From NCBI RefSeq assembly GCF_014960965.1, contig NZ_CP063169.1, positions 2,823,581-2,887,580 of the forward strand: a stretch of 64,000 nt of DNA, given 5' to 3'. The notes under the pieces were generated by a model, which was not told where the DNA came from, ran no database searches, and saw only the letters and a program-made list of their open reading frames with translations. Of this stretch, positions 16,617 to 25,011 are shown one piece after another (within the stretch, counting starts at the first letter, position 1; each line of letters opens with the position of its first letter). The position numbers were made by a program, and so were the translations under genes. Source of the stretch: Ruania alkalisoli. Lineage in GTDB: Bacteria; Actinomycetota; Actinomycetes; Actinomycetales; Beutenbergiaceae.

Positions 16617-19300
16617 GGTCCCGTCTCCTTACACGGACGATCCGCAGTTCACTGGGCGCGACTCTGGCGCTGGCGCTGCTCGTCAGCCTGGTGACTGCAT
16701 TGCTGACTGCCTGGCCACGCCTGGAACGGCAGACCTTCACCGCGGAGGTGAACCACTCCATCACCCAGACCCCGCCGACGGTACGGGCGCTGACCGCACA
16801 GGTTCCGAACTACCCGTTGACGGCGCAGGCCGGCCTGGCCGAGCTGCAACCGGCCGTGGAACGCACGCTGACCGAAGCCGGACCCGAACTGCGTTCGGCC
16901 GCCGGTGGTCCCCGCGTCTCCCTCACCACCGGCCCGGTGCCGATGACGATCCCTGGTGGCGGCACGGACGCCTTCTACGCGATGTCGGTGCGACTGCGCG
17001 TCGACCACGGCATCGACCCTTTCATCACCCTGGTGGAGGGAACCTCACCGGCACCGTCGGCCTGGGCGAGTATGGGCACACCGGAGGCGCCGGTGGAGGT
17101 GATGGTCGCCGTCGGGACGGCGGAGCGGATGGAGCTCGCCGTCGGCGACACCTTCACCGTTCCGGTGGGCTCAGACGGGTACGTCACCTCCCCCGAGGCG
17201 CGGACCGAGTTCGTGATCACGGGTCTCTTCGACGCTGTCGACCCTGATGCGGAGCAGTGGCAGCACCAGCTGAGCACGCTCAGCCCGCGCATCGACGCCG
17301 ACCCCAACCAGGGCGAGGCCGCGACAGCCATCGTGTACCTGAATCCGGACTTCACGGGGCACATCCCGATGTTCGCGGACGCGGAGCTGTGGGTGCCCAT
17401 CCATCCGGTGGCCGAGCGCGCGGCGGGGCTCCTGTCCGATCTGCGCGCGTTCACCGCCATCGACCGGCCGCTCGAGGTACGCGGACCCTATGACCAGCCG
17501 CGGGTCCGGTTCACCACCGAGCTCGACGAGGTGCTCGAAAGTGCGACCGGGCGGTGGCAGAGCACGTCGACGGTGCTGGCGATGGTCGCGGCGGGGCCGG
17601 TGGGCGTGGCGTTCGCGGTCCTGGCGCTGGGCGTACGGCTCCTGGTCGCCCGCCGCTCGACCGCTCTCGCTCTGGCTGCCGCCCGCGGTGGCGCCCCGCA
17701 CCAGCTGCGGGCCGTGATGGCTGCCGAGGGGTTCGCGTTCAGTGTGCCGGCAGCGGCGATCGGGGCGGGTGCAGCCATCGCCGCCGTACCCGCACCACCG
17801 CTGACGACGGTGGAGCTGGCGAGCGACCTGCTGTTGCCGGCCGCCGTCGCACTGGCCCCACCGGTGCTGCTGGCGCTCCTGCCGCTGCCCCGGCTGCGTC
17901 CGCACCGGGCCGATCAGCGCCGTGGACGACGGTGGCGGTGGGTGGTCGAGGCGGTGGTGGTGGCCCTGACCGCCGCGGCGCTGTGGCTGGTCCTGGACCG
18001 CGGCACCGCGAGCACGGACAGTGGCAGCGGGACCGACCCGTTGGCCGTGACGGCACCGCTGCTGCTGGCGGTCACCGTCAGCATGGTGACCCTGCGGATC
18101 TTCCCGCTGGCGGCCAGGGCCGTGCACCGCACCGCCCGGCGAGGGCGTGGCCTGACGGCGTTCCTGGGGTCGGCACGCCTGGTGCGCTCGGGAGGGGCCG
18201 GCCTGGTGCCGCTGGTCGCGCTGGCGATCGGGGTGGCCATCGCAGTGCTGGCGACCACCATGCTCACCACCCTACGCGGCGGCGTGGACGACGGTGCCCG
18301 CGCAGCCGCGGGTGCCGATCTGCGCCTGACCGGCCCGCCGTTCACCGATGCCGATCTCGCCGCGGTCGCGGACCTGGCAGGGGTTGAGGCCCTGAGCGCC
18401 GTGACGACGATCTCCAGCGTTCCCCTGGTCGAGGATGACTCCAGCCGGCGGGTCACGGTCTACGCGGTCGACTCTGCCACGCTGGCACAGGTCCAGGACC
18501 AGGTGCCCGGCGCCGTCGAGCTCCCGGAGGGCTTCGACCGGGCCACCGCCGCGGGGGTGCCGGCGCTCGTGTGGTCCGGTCACGACGTGGACACCGGCGG
18601 CGAGGTGCGGCTGGCGATGAGCTCCTCGGTGGTGCTGGACGTGCGCGGTGAACCGGCCGCGGCATCCGGGATCGCGAACGCGCACCCGTGGGTGATGGTC
18701 GACCTGCACCTGCTGCGGGAGGCCACGGGCGAGAACCTCGTGCCACGGGACGTGCTGATCCAGCTGGCACCGGGCGCGGGACCGGGCGCGACCGACGCGG
18801 TGGAGCAATGGCTGGACGGCCGCGGCACGATCGCCTCACCCACTGAGGCGACTGCGGAGTTCCTCGCCTCACCCAGCGCGCGGTCCTTGCAGGCCGGCTT
18901 TCTCATCGCGCTGCTGGTCAGCCTGGTGCTGGCGTGCCTGGCCATCGTGCTGGGCCTTCTGCTCGCAGCGCCGGAGCGCCGCCACTTGCTCGGCGTGCTG
19001 CGCACCCTCGGAGTCAGCCGTCGCACGGAGGGCCGCCTGGTGGCATGGGAGAGCGTGCCACTGGTCGGCGCCGCGGTGCTGGCCGGAGCCGGCCTCGGGC
19101 TGGTGCTCCCGCACCTGGTGGCCGCCGCCGTGGACCTGCGCCCGTTCACCGGGTCAGCGACCCAGCCGGTGTTGCGCACCGACGTGCTGATGGTGCTCGG
19201 TGTCCTCGCCATCCTGACGATCGTGTTGACCCTCTGTGTGCTTCTAGCCGGCGCGATGGCGCGCCGGTTGTCGGTATCCGTGCTACGGATCGGAGAATGA
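16613..19300 (+). CDS. FtsX-like ABC transporter permease (second subunit)
   Basis: An 895-residue partner of the preceding permease with the same plan: N-terminal anchor at about 10-32, an extracytoplasmic domain, a central helical block (VLALGVRLLVARRSTALALAAARGG marks the FtsX-type coupling region), a second external domain, and three helices at the C-terminus. The start is the ATG behind GGAGGAGGTG, overlapping the upstream stop (ATGA). Similar size and layout suggest that the two permeases form a heterodimer. The stop overlaps the start of the first ATPase, so all four genes are translationally coupled. Confidence 0.88.
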   Translation: MRSRLLTRTIRSSLGATLALALLVSLVTALLTAWPRLERQTFTAEVNHSITQTPPTVRALTAQVPNYPLTAQAGLAELQPAVERTLTEAGPELRSAAGGPRVSLTTGPVPMTIPGGGTDAFYAMSVRLRVDHGIDPFITLVEGTSPAPSAWASMGTPEAPVEVMVAVGTAERMELAVGDTFTVPVGSDGYVTSPEARTEFVITGLFDAVDPDAEQWQHQLSTLSPRIDADPNQGEAATAIVYLNPDFTGHIPMFADAELWVPIHPVAERAAGLLSDLRAFTAIDRPLEVRGPYDQPRVRFTTELDEVLESATGRWQSTSTVLAMVAAGPVGVAFAVLALGVRLLVARRSTALALAAARGGAPHQLRAVMAAEGFAFSVPAAAIGAGAAIAAVPAPPLTTVELASDLLLPAAVALAPPVLLALLPLPRLRPHRADQRRGRRWRWVVEAVVVALTAAALWLVLDRGTASTDSGSGTDPLAVTAPLLLAVTVSMVTLRIFPLAARAVHRTARRGRGLTAFLGSARLVRSGGAGLVPLVALAIGVAIAVLATTMLTTLRGGVDDGARAAAGADLRLTGPPFTDADLAAVADLAGVEALSAVTTISSVPLVEDDSSRRVTVYAVDSATLAQVQDQVPGAVELPEGFDRATAAGVPALVWSGHDVDTGGEVRLAMSSSVVLDVRGEPAAASGIANAHPWVMVDLHLLREATGENLVPRDVLIQLAPGAGPGATDAVEQWLDGRGTIASPTEATAEFLASPSARSLQAGFLIALLVSLVLACLAIVLGLLLAAPERRHLLGVLRTLGVSRRTEGRLVAWESVPLVGAAVLAGAGLGLVLPHLVAAAVDLRPFTGSATQPVLRTDVLMVLGVLAILTIVLTLCVLLAGAMARRLSVSVLRIGE

Positions 19301-20208
19301 TGACTGCCCCACGCGCTGACGGCGCCACCATCGAATGCGAGGATCTCGTGCGGATCTATTCCGCCGAGGGTGTCGAGGTGCAGGCCCTGCAGGGTCTGAC
19401 GCTGCACGTCGCCGCCGGCGACCTGGTCGCGCTCGTGGGCGCCTCCGGATCGGGCAAGTCCACGCTGCTGACGATCCTGTCTGGCCTGGACACCCCGACG
19501 GCGGGACGCGCCCGGGTCGGTGGGACCGACCTGCTGACGATGGGCCGGGCCGAGCGGGTCCGCTACCAACGGCACACCGTGGGCTTCGTCTGGCAGCAGA
19601 CCTCCCGCAACCTGCTGCCCTATCTGAACGGGCTCGAGAATGTGTGTATGCCGATGGCGCTGGCCGGCGCCGTGGACGAGGCCCATGCCGGCCGGCTGCT
19701 GGAGCTGCTGGGGGTCGCCCACTGCGCTGGGAAGCGGCCTGAGCAGATGTCCGGTGGCGAACAGCAACGGGTCGCGATCGCGGTTGCATCGGCGAACTCC
19801 CCGGCCGTGCTGCTCGCGGACGAGCCGACCGGGGAGCTGGACGAGCACACCAGCGCCGAGGTGCTCGAGGCCTTCCGCCACGTCAACGCCGAGCTCGGGG
19901 TGACGGTGCTGATCGTCACCCACGATCCGACGGTCTCCGAGCACGTGCGGCGCACGGTGCAGATCCGTGATGGCCGGACCTCGACCGAGGTGCTGCGCCG
20001 CCGGGAGACGGACCACACCGGCACCGAACGGCATGTGGCGGAAGAGTTCGCTGTGCTCGACCGGGTCGGCCGGATGCAGCTGCCGCAGGACTTCGTGGCC
20101 GCGCTGGACCTCAAGGACCGGGTGCGGCTCGCCCTGGAGACCGATCACGTCGGTGTCTGGCGCGACGGAGTGCGACCCATTCCACACGAGGAGACGGAGG
20201 AGCGATGA
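19297..20208 (+). CDS. ABC transporter ATP-binding protein, MacB/LolD type with C-terminal extension
   Basis: A 303-residue ATPase. Walker A GASGSGKST is at residues 48-56, the signature MSGGEQQR at 151-158, Walker B VLLADEPTGEL at 171-181, and the H-loop THD near 208. The domain is complete by about residue 232; the remaining ~70 residues (from RRRETDHTGTERHVAEEF onward) are an extension absent from typical LolD/MacB ATPases and rich in charged residues. It may bind its permease or the second ATPase. Starts by ATGA overlap and ends by another with the next gene. Confidence 0.93.
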   Translation: MMTAPRADGATIECEDLVRIYSAEGVEVQALQGLTLHVAAGDLVALVGASGSGKSTLLTILSGLDTPTAGRARVGGTDLLTMGRAERVRYQRHTVGFVWQQTSRNLLPYLNGLENVCMPMALAGAVDEAHAGRLLELLGVAHCAGKRPEQMSGGEQQRVAIAVASANSPAVLLADEPTGELDEHTSAEVLEAFRHVNAELGVTVLIVTHDPTVSEHVRRTVQIRDGRTSTEVLRRRETDHTGTERHVAEEFAVLDRVGRMQLPQDFVAALDLKDRVRLALETDHVGVWRDGVRPIPHEETEER

Positions 20209-20894
20209 CGACTCTGGCCGCGCGCGCACTGACCCGCACCTACAGCTCGGCGTCGGGCGATGTTCATGCCCTCGTCGATGCCGATCTCGCGGTGCACGAC
20301 GGAGAGCTTCTGGTGGTGACCGGACCTTCCGGGTCGGGCAAGACCACCCTGCTGAACCTGCTCGGCGGACTGGACCGGCCGACGTCGGGCGCGGTGTTCC
20401 TGGACGAGACCGAGCTCAGCGCTCTCGCGGAGAAGGAGGCCCTGCGACTGCGGCAGGAAACCCTGGCGTTCGTGTTCCAGTCCTTCGGGCTGGTCCCGGT
20501 GCTCTCGGCGGCTGAGAATGTGGAGGTTCCGTTGCGGGTGCAGCGCATCGCAGCCGCCGAGCGCGACGAGCGAGTGGCCGCCGCACTCGAGGCGGTCGGG
20601 CTGACGCCGCACGCCAACCAGCGCCCGCACGAACTCTCCGGAGGGCAACAGCAGCGAGTGGGGATCGCCCGCGCCCTGGTCACCGACCCTCAGGTGCTCA
20701 TCGCCGATGAGCCGACCGGGCAGCTCGACTCCGCGACGGCCGGGACGATCATGGACCTGCTGGCCGAGCTGACCGGCCAGCGCGGGATCGCCGCCATCGT
20801 CTCCACGCACGACCCGCTGCTGATAGACCGTGCAGACCGGGTGGTGCAGCTGCACGACGGTCACCTCACCGCCGCGTCAACGGTGCGAGGGTAA
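20205..20894 (+). CDS. ABC transporter ATP-binding protein, MacB/LolD type
   Basis: A 229-residue ATPase of standard LolD/MacB length. Walker A GPSGSGKTT is at about 40-48, the signature LSGGQQQR at about 145, Walker B VLIADEPTGQL just after, and the H-loop STHD near 206. It is the last of the four-gene exporter operon, coupled by ATGA overlap. Two distinct ATPases with two distinct permeases suggest a fully asymmetric complex. Its TAA stop is reused as part of a TAACGT hexamer for the next gene. Confidence 0.94.
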   Translation: MTTLAARALTRTYSSASGDVHALVDADLAVHDGELLVVTGPSGSGKTTLLNLLGGLDRPTSGAVFLDETELSALAEKEALRLRQETLAFVFQSFGLVPVLSAAENVEVPLRVQRIAAAERDERVAAALEAVGLTPHANQRPHELSGGQQQRVGIARALVTDPQVLIADEPTGQLDSATAGTIMDLLAELTGQRGIAAIVSTHDPLLIDRADRVVQLHDGHLTAASTVRG

Positions 20895-20897
20895 CGT
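20892..20897 (+). promoter_or_regulatory. -10 element of a leaderless NUDIX transcript, embedded in the upstream stop codon
   Basis: TAACGT, whose TAA is the stop of the ABC ATPase gene, ends 6 nt before the NUDIX GTG. No ribosome site lies between. Confidence 0.45.
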
Positions 20898-20903
20898 CGG
20901 GGC

Positions 20904-21329
20904 GTGACTGTACGCCCCGACACCACCGTCCTGACGATCGCCGCTGTGTGCTTCGTCCGCCCCCACCCCGATGCAGACGGCCGCGAGCTGCTGACCGTCC
21001 GCAAGCAGGGAACCCGCCGGTTCATGCTCCCGGGTGGCAAGGTCGACCCTGGCGAGACTGCTGCCCAGGCGGCCGTCCGGGAGGTGGCCGAGGAGCTGGG
21101 CCTGACGCTGCCCGAGTCGGCGCTGACGTTGCTCGGCACCTACGACGAGGCCGCAGCGAACGAGGCCGACACCCGGGTGGCAGCCTCGGTGTACACCGCG
21201 GCACTGCCCGGGGAGCCGGCGGCGGCTGCGGAGATCGCCGAGCTGCGGTGGACGTCGCTGGCTGATCCGCCCGCCGATCTGGCGCCGCTGCTGGCGCGGC
21301 ACGTCCTTCCCGCTCTCATCCGGGGCTGA
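20904..21329 (+). CDS. NUDIX hydrolase
   Basis: A 141-residue single-domain NUDIX protein. The NUDIX box is intact: G at the start of GGKVDPGET, then REVAEELGL with its paired glutamates (about residues 45-67). It cleaves a nucleoside diphosphate linked to another group, probably a (deoxy)nucleotide in a house-cleaning role; the substrate is not predictable. The GTG start follows a TAACGT hexamer by 6 nt, suggesting its own leaderless transcript rather than reliance on the ABC operon upstream. Confidence 0.9.
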   Translation: MTVRPDTTVLTIAAVCFVRPHPDADGRELLTVRKQGTRRFMLPGGKVDPGETAAQAAVREVAEELGLTLPESALTLLGTYDEAAANEADTRVAASVYTAALPGEPAAAAEIAELRWTSLADPPADLAPLLARHVLPALIRG

Positions 21330-21350
21330 GCGCTCGCGCGGAACACCTGC

Positions 21351-21413
21351 TGCAACTTGTGGGTTGCATGCCGGACGTCACACCGCTACGGTGGGTGCAA
21401 CCCTATAGTTGCA
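21351..21413. promoter_or_regulatory. Twin ArsR-type operators upstream of the SRPBCC-arsR pair
   Basis: Two copies of TGCAAC-N6-GTTGCA occur at 21351-21368 and 21396-21413 with identical arms and identical 6-bp spacers but different spacer bases, centres 45 bp apart. The second overlaps a TATAGT hexamer (21404-21409) that could be the -10 element. The nearest regulator, an ArsR-family protein encoded in the same operon, is the obvious candidate ligand (autoregulation). Confidence 0.75.
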
Positions 21414-21435
21414 ATCATAGTTCACAGGAGCTCTC

Positions 21436-21942
21436 ATGCCCGACCAGTCACGGACGACCGAACCGGCCGATGCCGCTGTCGCCGACCTCGACGCCGGCAC
21501 CATCACCCGGACCATCACCATCGCCGCCCCACGCGATCGCGTCTGGGAGGCTCTGGCCACGCCCGAGCACATCGAGACCTGGTGGGGACACCCCTCGACG
21601 TTCCCGGACGGGTGGCGCGCCGGGTCCGTCGGCTCGTTCTCCTGGCAGGGCACGCCCTACCCCGTACGCCTGGACGTCCTCGACCCGCCGGCCGAGTTGG
21701 TCCTCACCTGGGGAGACCTGAACGGTGAGCTCGATGAGACATCCACGACCGTGCACTTCACGTTGGAGGCCCACGACGGCGGAACGCGCCTGACCGTGCT
21801 CGAGTCCGGTTTCCTCAACAAGCCCGCCGCAGCCCGCCGAGCCGCGATGGAGGAGAACACGAGCGGCTGGAACGCCGTGCTGGACTGGCTGGCAGAGTTC
21901 GTCACCACGGGGCAGGCACCCCAGCACGAGGGTCAGCCGTGA
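21436..21942 (+). CDS. SRPBCC (AHSA1-like) domain protein
   Basis: A 168-residue protein of the START/Bet v1-like SRPBCC fold, AHSA1 subgroup: ITRTITIAAPRDRVWEALATPEHIETWWG (about 24-52) and a C-terminal helix WNAVLDWLAEFV. Proteins of this kind bind hydrophobic ligands; many are encoded with ArsR regulators, as here, where the ligand may be the signal. The ATG is preceded by ACAGGAG at 6-7 nt. The TGA overlaps the GTG start of the ArsR gene. Confidence 0.9.
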   Translation: MPDQSRTTEPADAAVADLDAGTITRTITIAAPRDRVWEALATPEHIETWWGHPSTFPDGWRAGSVGSFSWQGTPYPVRLDVLDPPAELVLTWGDLNGELDETSTTVHFTLEAHDGGTRLTVLESGFLNKPAAARRAAMEENTSGWNAVLDWLAEFVTTGQAPQHEGQP

Positions 21943-22280
21943 CGGTGAACAACGTCCCCACGGAAATCACGACGTTGTGCGCCGCACTCGCCGAGGGGAC
22001 TCGCTGGGAGATCCTCACCGCATTGGGGTCGGAGGACCTCTCGGCCAGTGATCTCGCCCGCGCGCTGCCGGTGAGCCGGCAGGCGATCGCCAAGCACCTG
22101 CAGGTGCTGGAGTCGGTCGGCCTCGTCGAGAGAACCAGCCCGGTCCCCGAATCGACGTCGGGATCCGTGCGCTATCACGCCGTGGGCGCCCCGCTCGCCC
22201 GCCTGGCCGCCCAACTCGAGACGATCGGCCGAGGGTGGGACCGTCGTCTGGCGACGATCAAACAGATCGCGGAGTCCTAA
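21939..22280 (+). CDS. ArsR-family transcriptional regulator
   Basis: A 113-residue winged-helix regulator: LCAALAEGTRWEILTAL (about 9-25), recognition region SASDLARALPVSRQAIAKHLQVLESVGLV (about 33-61), and the wing with SGSVRYHAVG. It lacks the metal-binding Cys box of ArsR/SmtB metal sensors, so it probably senses something else. Translationally coupled (GTGA) to the SRPBCC gene. The twin TGCAAC-N6-GTTGCA sites upstream are its likely operators. Its stop overlaps the stop of the convergent membrane-protein gene by 4 bp. Confidence 0.93.
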   Translation: MTVNNVPTEITTLCAALAEGTRWEILTALGSEDLSASDLARALPVSRQAIAKHLQVLESVGLVERTSPVPESTSGSVRYHAVGAPLARLAAQLETIGRGWDRRLATIKQIAES

Positions 22281-22699
22281 GAGGTCGCCCGGAATCGCAT
22301 CACGGCGACCACGGCAGCGATCGCGGCAGCCGGGACGTAGAACATCCCGATCGAGAAGAGCGAGATCATCACAAGCCCCGCCAGCACAGCGGCGCAGCCG
22401 ATCGACACCGCCCCGGCGTGTGGCCCCCGAACGACGGCGATCACTCCGGTGAGCAGCACCGGAACCGTCAGGTGGACCAGGGTGACCGGCCCGTTGACTT
22501 CCAGCAGCGTCGCCACCGTCTGCCTGGTGCCATCAGTGCCCGTGACCAGACCGCCGTGAACCGGGCGGACGAGCAGTGCGACGGAGGAGATCAGGGCCAG
22601 CAGCACGGGCACCGCCCGGAAGGCGTGCAGCCATCGCACCTGGCCCGAACGCCTCGCATGGCCGGCCGGAAACTGTGGATCGTGCGCTACGGCGCCCAT
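22277..22699 (-). CDS. Small multi-pass membrane protein, unknown function
   Basis: A 140-residue protein with about four hydrophobic segments (AVPVLLALISSVALLV, LVHLTVPVLLTGVIAVV, AVSIGCAAVLAGLVMISLFSIGMF, VPAAAIAAVVAVM). I do not recognise a family. The frame is open further upstream, but that part overlaps the next gene and reads as low-complexity; the ATG at 22699 gives a protein beginning just before the first hydrophobic stretch. It lies 56 bp behind the 709-aa surface protein and could be in its operon. Confidence 0.6.
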   Translation of the reverse strand: MGAVAHDPQFPAGHARRSGQVRWLHAFRAVPVLLALISSVALLVRPVHGGLVTGTDGTRQTVATLLEVNGPVTLVHLTVPVLLTGVIAVVRGPHAGAVSIGCAAVLAGLVMISLFSIGMFYVPAAAIAAVVAVMRFRATS

Positions 22700-22755
22700 G
22701 GTCCCATCATCACCCTGACACCGGCCGCGCGCGAGTGCGCAGCCAACCAGTGCCT

Positions 22756-24885
22756 CTACCTCGCACGCACTGATGGTGTCGACTTCGACCTGGCGGACGA
22801 GCTCTGACCTCGATACCGGAACCACGCCCAGACCGCCACCGAGGCCAACCCGAAGGCACCGAACGCCGCGCACCACACCAGCGCTGCACCGGTCGCCTCC
22901 TGCCACGAGCCCGGTAGCGGTGCCACCGCGAGGAGGAACACGACGATGACCGCTGCGTACAGGCCCACCCATACCCGGCGGGACCATCGCACGATCCGTT
23001 GCCCGTCGAGGAAGGTCATCGGTAGGAGCGCCACCACGCAATAGCCGATCACCCCGGTGAGCAGGGTGGTCAGGTACTCACGCAGCAACTCCGTCCCGAA
23101 CCCTGTGGATGCTGAGGCGATCATGCCGTACCCGAGCCAGGCCAGTGCGCCGACGGCGATGAAGGTGCCACAGACGGCAGCGGACAGCTTGCCGCGCTGC
23201 TGCCTGGTCAGCGAACCGGCGAATGTCGTCATGATCAGCACGCCGAAGATGATCGCCGGCTGGAGGCCGAACAGTCGTGAGACCAGTGCGCTTGCGGCAG
23301 TCAGCAGAATGAAGCCGGGCATCAGAGTGAGCCGCGGGTGCGCCTCGTACCGCGTGCCGAGCCACCAGCCGAGCGCGACGCCGAGGCCGTTCGTCGTGGC
23401 AAAGGCGAGGAACATGGCCAGCCAGAGCCGGGCCATGACCCCCGCACCACCGGAGTCTCCCTTCGCGAGTACGGCCACCAGTGCGCCCGCAGCGAGTACC
23501 GCGCCCGCAACCGCCCACCCCGGGAGGGTGACCCTGTCGAGCCACCGAGCTCCTCTCCGGCGCCACCCGGCGAGGAAGGCGAACGCCTGGGTGTAGTTGC
23601 TGCGGAGCGTCGCGTGCAGGAGCTCCGAGGGCAGGGCCCCCAGCAGGAGGAACCCGGCGGCGGTCAGGGCCGCCCCACCGAGGACGACTGGCTCAGTCAC
23701 AACCTCCGACGCGGTGGTCAACGCGTGACCGTAGGTGGACGGCGGAGGCGGGCCGGCACCAGGAGGTCCGGTAGCGGTCGTCTGCCCCGCAGCCATCCCC
23801 GCCGCACCGCCACTATCGGGCGGCGGCGGAGCTGACTCATCGTCACCGGGATCCTGCGACGGCTGTGGGTCCGGGACGGCGTCGGGAGTCGGCGTGGGGG
23901 TGGGCGCGGGCGGTGACTCCGGCACGGCCACAGGCGGTGCCACGGGGCCCGCAGGCGATGGTGGAGGCGAGGGCGCCGGTGAGGTACTGGGCTGTGGGGA
24001 GGGCGAGGGCTGTGGGCCGGGACTGGGATCAGGTGAGGGACTGGGATCGGGCGAAGGGTCCGCCGTCGGCTCTGGATCAGGAGTGGGCTCAGGCTCGGGC
24101 TCCGGTTCCGACTGTTCGACGAAGATCCACCTGAATCCCGAGGCGATCGGGTACTCGGTCCCTGCCGGGTCTCCGTCGATCGGGACGTGCCGGACGCTGT
24201 AGACGTGTGCGCCGGCATCGAGACTGCTGGTGTCGACGTCGCACGACCACTGTGGCTGCGACCAGGCGAGGTCGGTGCAGACCGGCTCGGCACCGTCCGG
24301 AACCGTTGCGGACACCAACTGGTCGTCGTAGACCTCGACCCCCATCCCCTCGAATCGTGTGCCGCCGAGCGCGACCCGCTCACCGTCGGAGTCGACGTTG
24401 CGGGAGTCGACCTCGGGTGAGCCCAGCGTGCGCAGGATGCCGAGCGACGCCATCGCCTCAGTGTCACTCGCGCCCGGGACGACCATCTCGGCCATCAACC
24501 CGTACAACGTCGGCATCGGTCCCTGATCCCGGGCGTCGTACCGGCACGTCCATCGGTCCTGGTCCGGCTCGTACGTCCAGGACTCGCAGATCGTCACCGT
24601 GCTCCCGTCGAGCGCGATGCCCGAGACGCGGACGAAGAACTCCTGCACCGCGCTGGCATCACCGGTGAATGAGTACGTGGGGCGTGAGCCCGGGTCCGAG
24701 GGCAGCACGAAGTAGTCGCCCCACGGCCCTTGGACCGCATAGTCAGGGACATCCGCTGTCAGCGACGGCTCGTCCGGTGTCTGGGCCTGCGCGGGGACGG
24801 TCGACGAGACAGCCACCGTGGTTCCCAGCACCAGGCAGGCGATGGCGAGCAGTGCCACACGGCACACCTGCGCCCATCGTTCCAT
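22756..24885 (-). CDS. Large secreted/membrane protein with Pro-rich stalk and polytopic C-terminus
   Basis: A 709-residue protein of unrecognised family. Residues 1-35 are a signal peptide (hydrophobic core then AQAQ). An external domain of about 220 residues carries paired cysteines (ICESWTY...WTCRY, and PVCTDLAW...WSCDV). Residues ~258-360 are a low-complexity stalk of EP, DP, SP and TP repeats. From ~385 on there are about eight hydrophobic segments, forming an integral membrane domain. The ATG is set by GGGGGAGG 5 nt upstream; the longer open frame has no ribosome site. A regulator gene diverges from it. Confidence 0.8.
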   Translation of the reverse strand: MERWAQVCRVALLAIACLVLGTTVAVSSTVPAQAQTPDEPSLTADVPDYAVQGPWGDYFVLPSDPGSRPTYSFTGDASAVQEFFVRVSGIALDGSTVTICESWTYEPDQDRWTCRYDARDQGPMPTLYGLMAEMVVPGASDTEAMASLGILRTLGSPEVDSRNVDSDGERVALGGTRFEGMGVEVYDDQLVSATVPDGAEPVCTDLAWSQPQWSCDVDTSSLDAGAHVYSVRHVPIDGDPAGTEYPIASGFRWIFVEQSEPEPEPEPTPDPEPTADPSPDPSPSPDPSPGPQPSPSPQPSTSPAPSPPPSPAGPVAPPVAVPESPPAPTPTPTPDAVPDPQPSQDPGDDESAPPPPDSGGAAGMAAGQTTATGPPGAGPPPPSTYGHALTTASEVVTEPVVLGGAALTAAGFLLLGALPSELLHATLRSNYTQAFAFLAGWRRRGARWLDRVTLPGWAVAGAVLAAGALVAVLAKGDSGGAGVMARLWLAMFLAFATTNGLGVALGWWLGTRYEAHPRLTLMPGFILLTAASALVSRLFGLQPAIIFGVLIMTTFAGSLTRQQRGKLSAAVCGTFIAVGALAWLGYGMIASASTGFGTELLREYLTTLLTGVIGYCVVALLPMTFLDGQRIVRWSRRVWVGLYAAVIVVFLLAVAPLPGSWQEATGAALVWCAAFGAFGLASVAVWAWFRYRGQSSSARSKSTPSVRAR

Positions 24886-25011
24886 CAGCGCCTCCCCCGA
24901 GGTCCGGACCAGTCCACACGACGGTACCGGCCACCTCATGGACGCAATCGGCCGATGGCCTACAGTGGCCACACATGGGCCGGCGACCAGCGTTCAACGA
25001 TGGGGGGCCAC

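Noticed and set aside
18580-20229. A 549-codon open frame on the minus strand
   Set aside because: Antisense to the second FtsX permease and the first ABC ATPase; rich in Arg/Pro/Ala without domains.
23810-24120. Possible tandem DNA repeat or CRISPR-like array in the 709-aa protein gene
   Set aside because: The repetition is codon-level Pro/Glu/Asp/Ser low complexity in a stalk; unit lengths vary and there are no constant repeats with unique spacers.
24730-25011. An N-terminal extension of the two-headed regulator gene
   Set aside because: It would overlap the start of the 709-aa protein, shows no domain, and a ribosome-site-like G tract supports the ATG at 25012.
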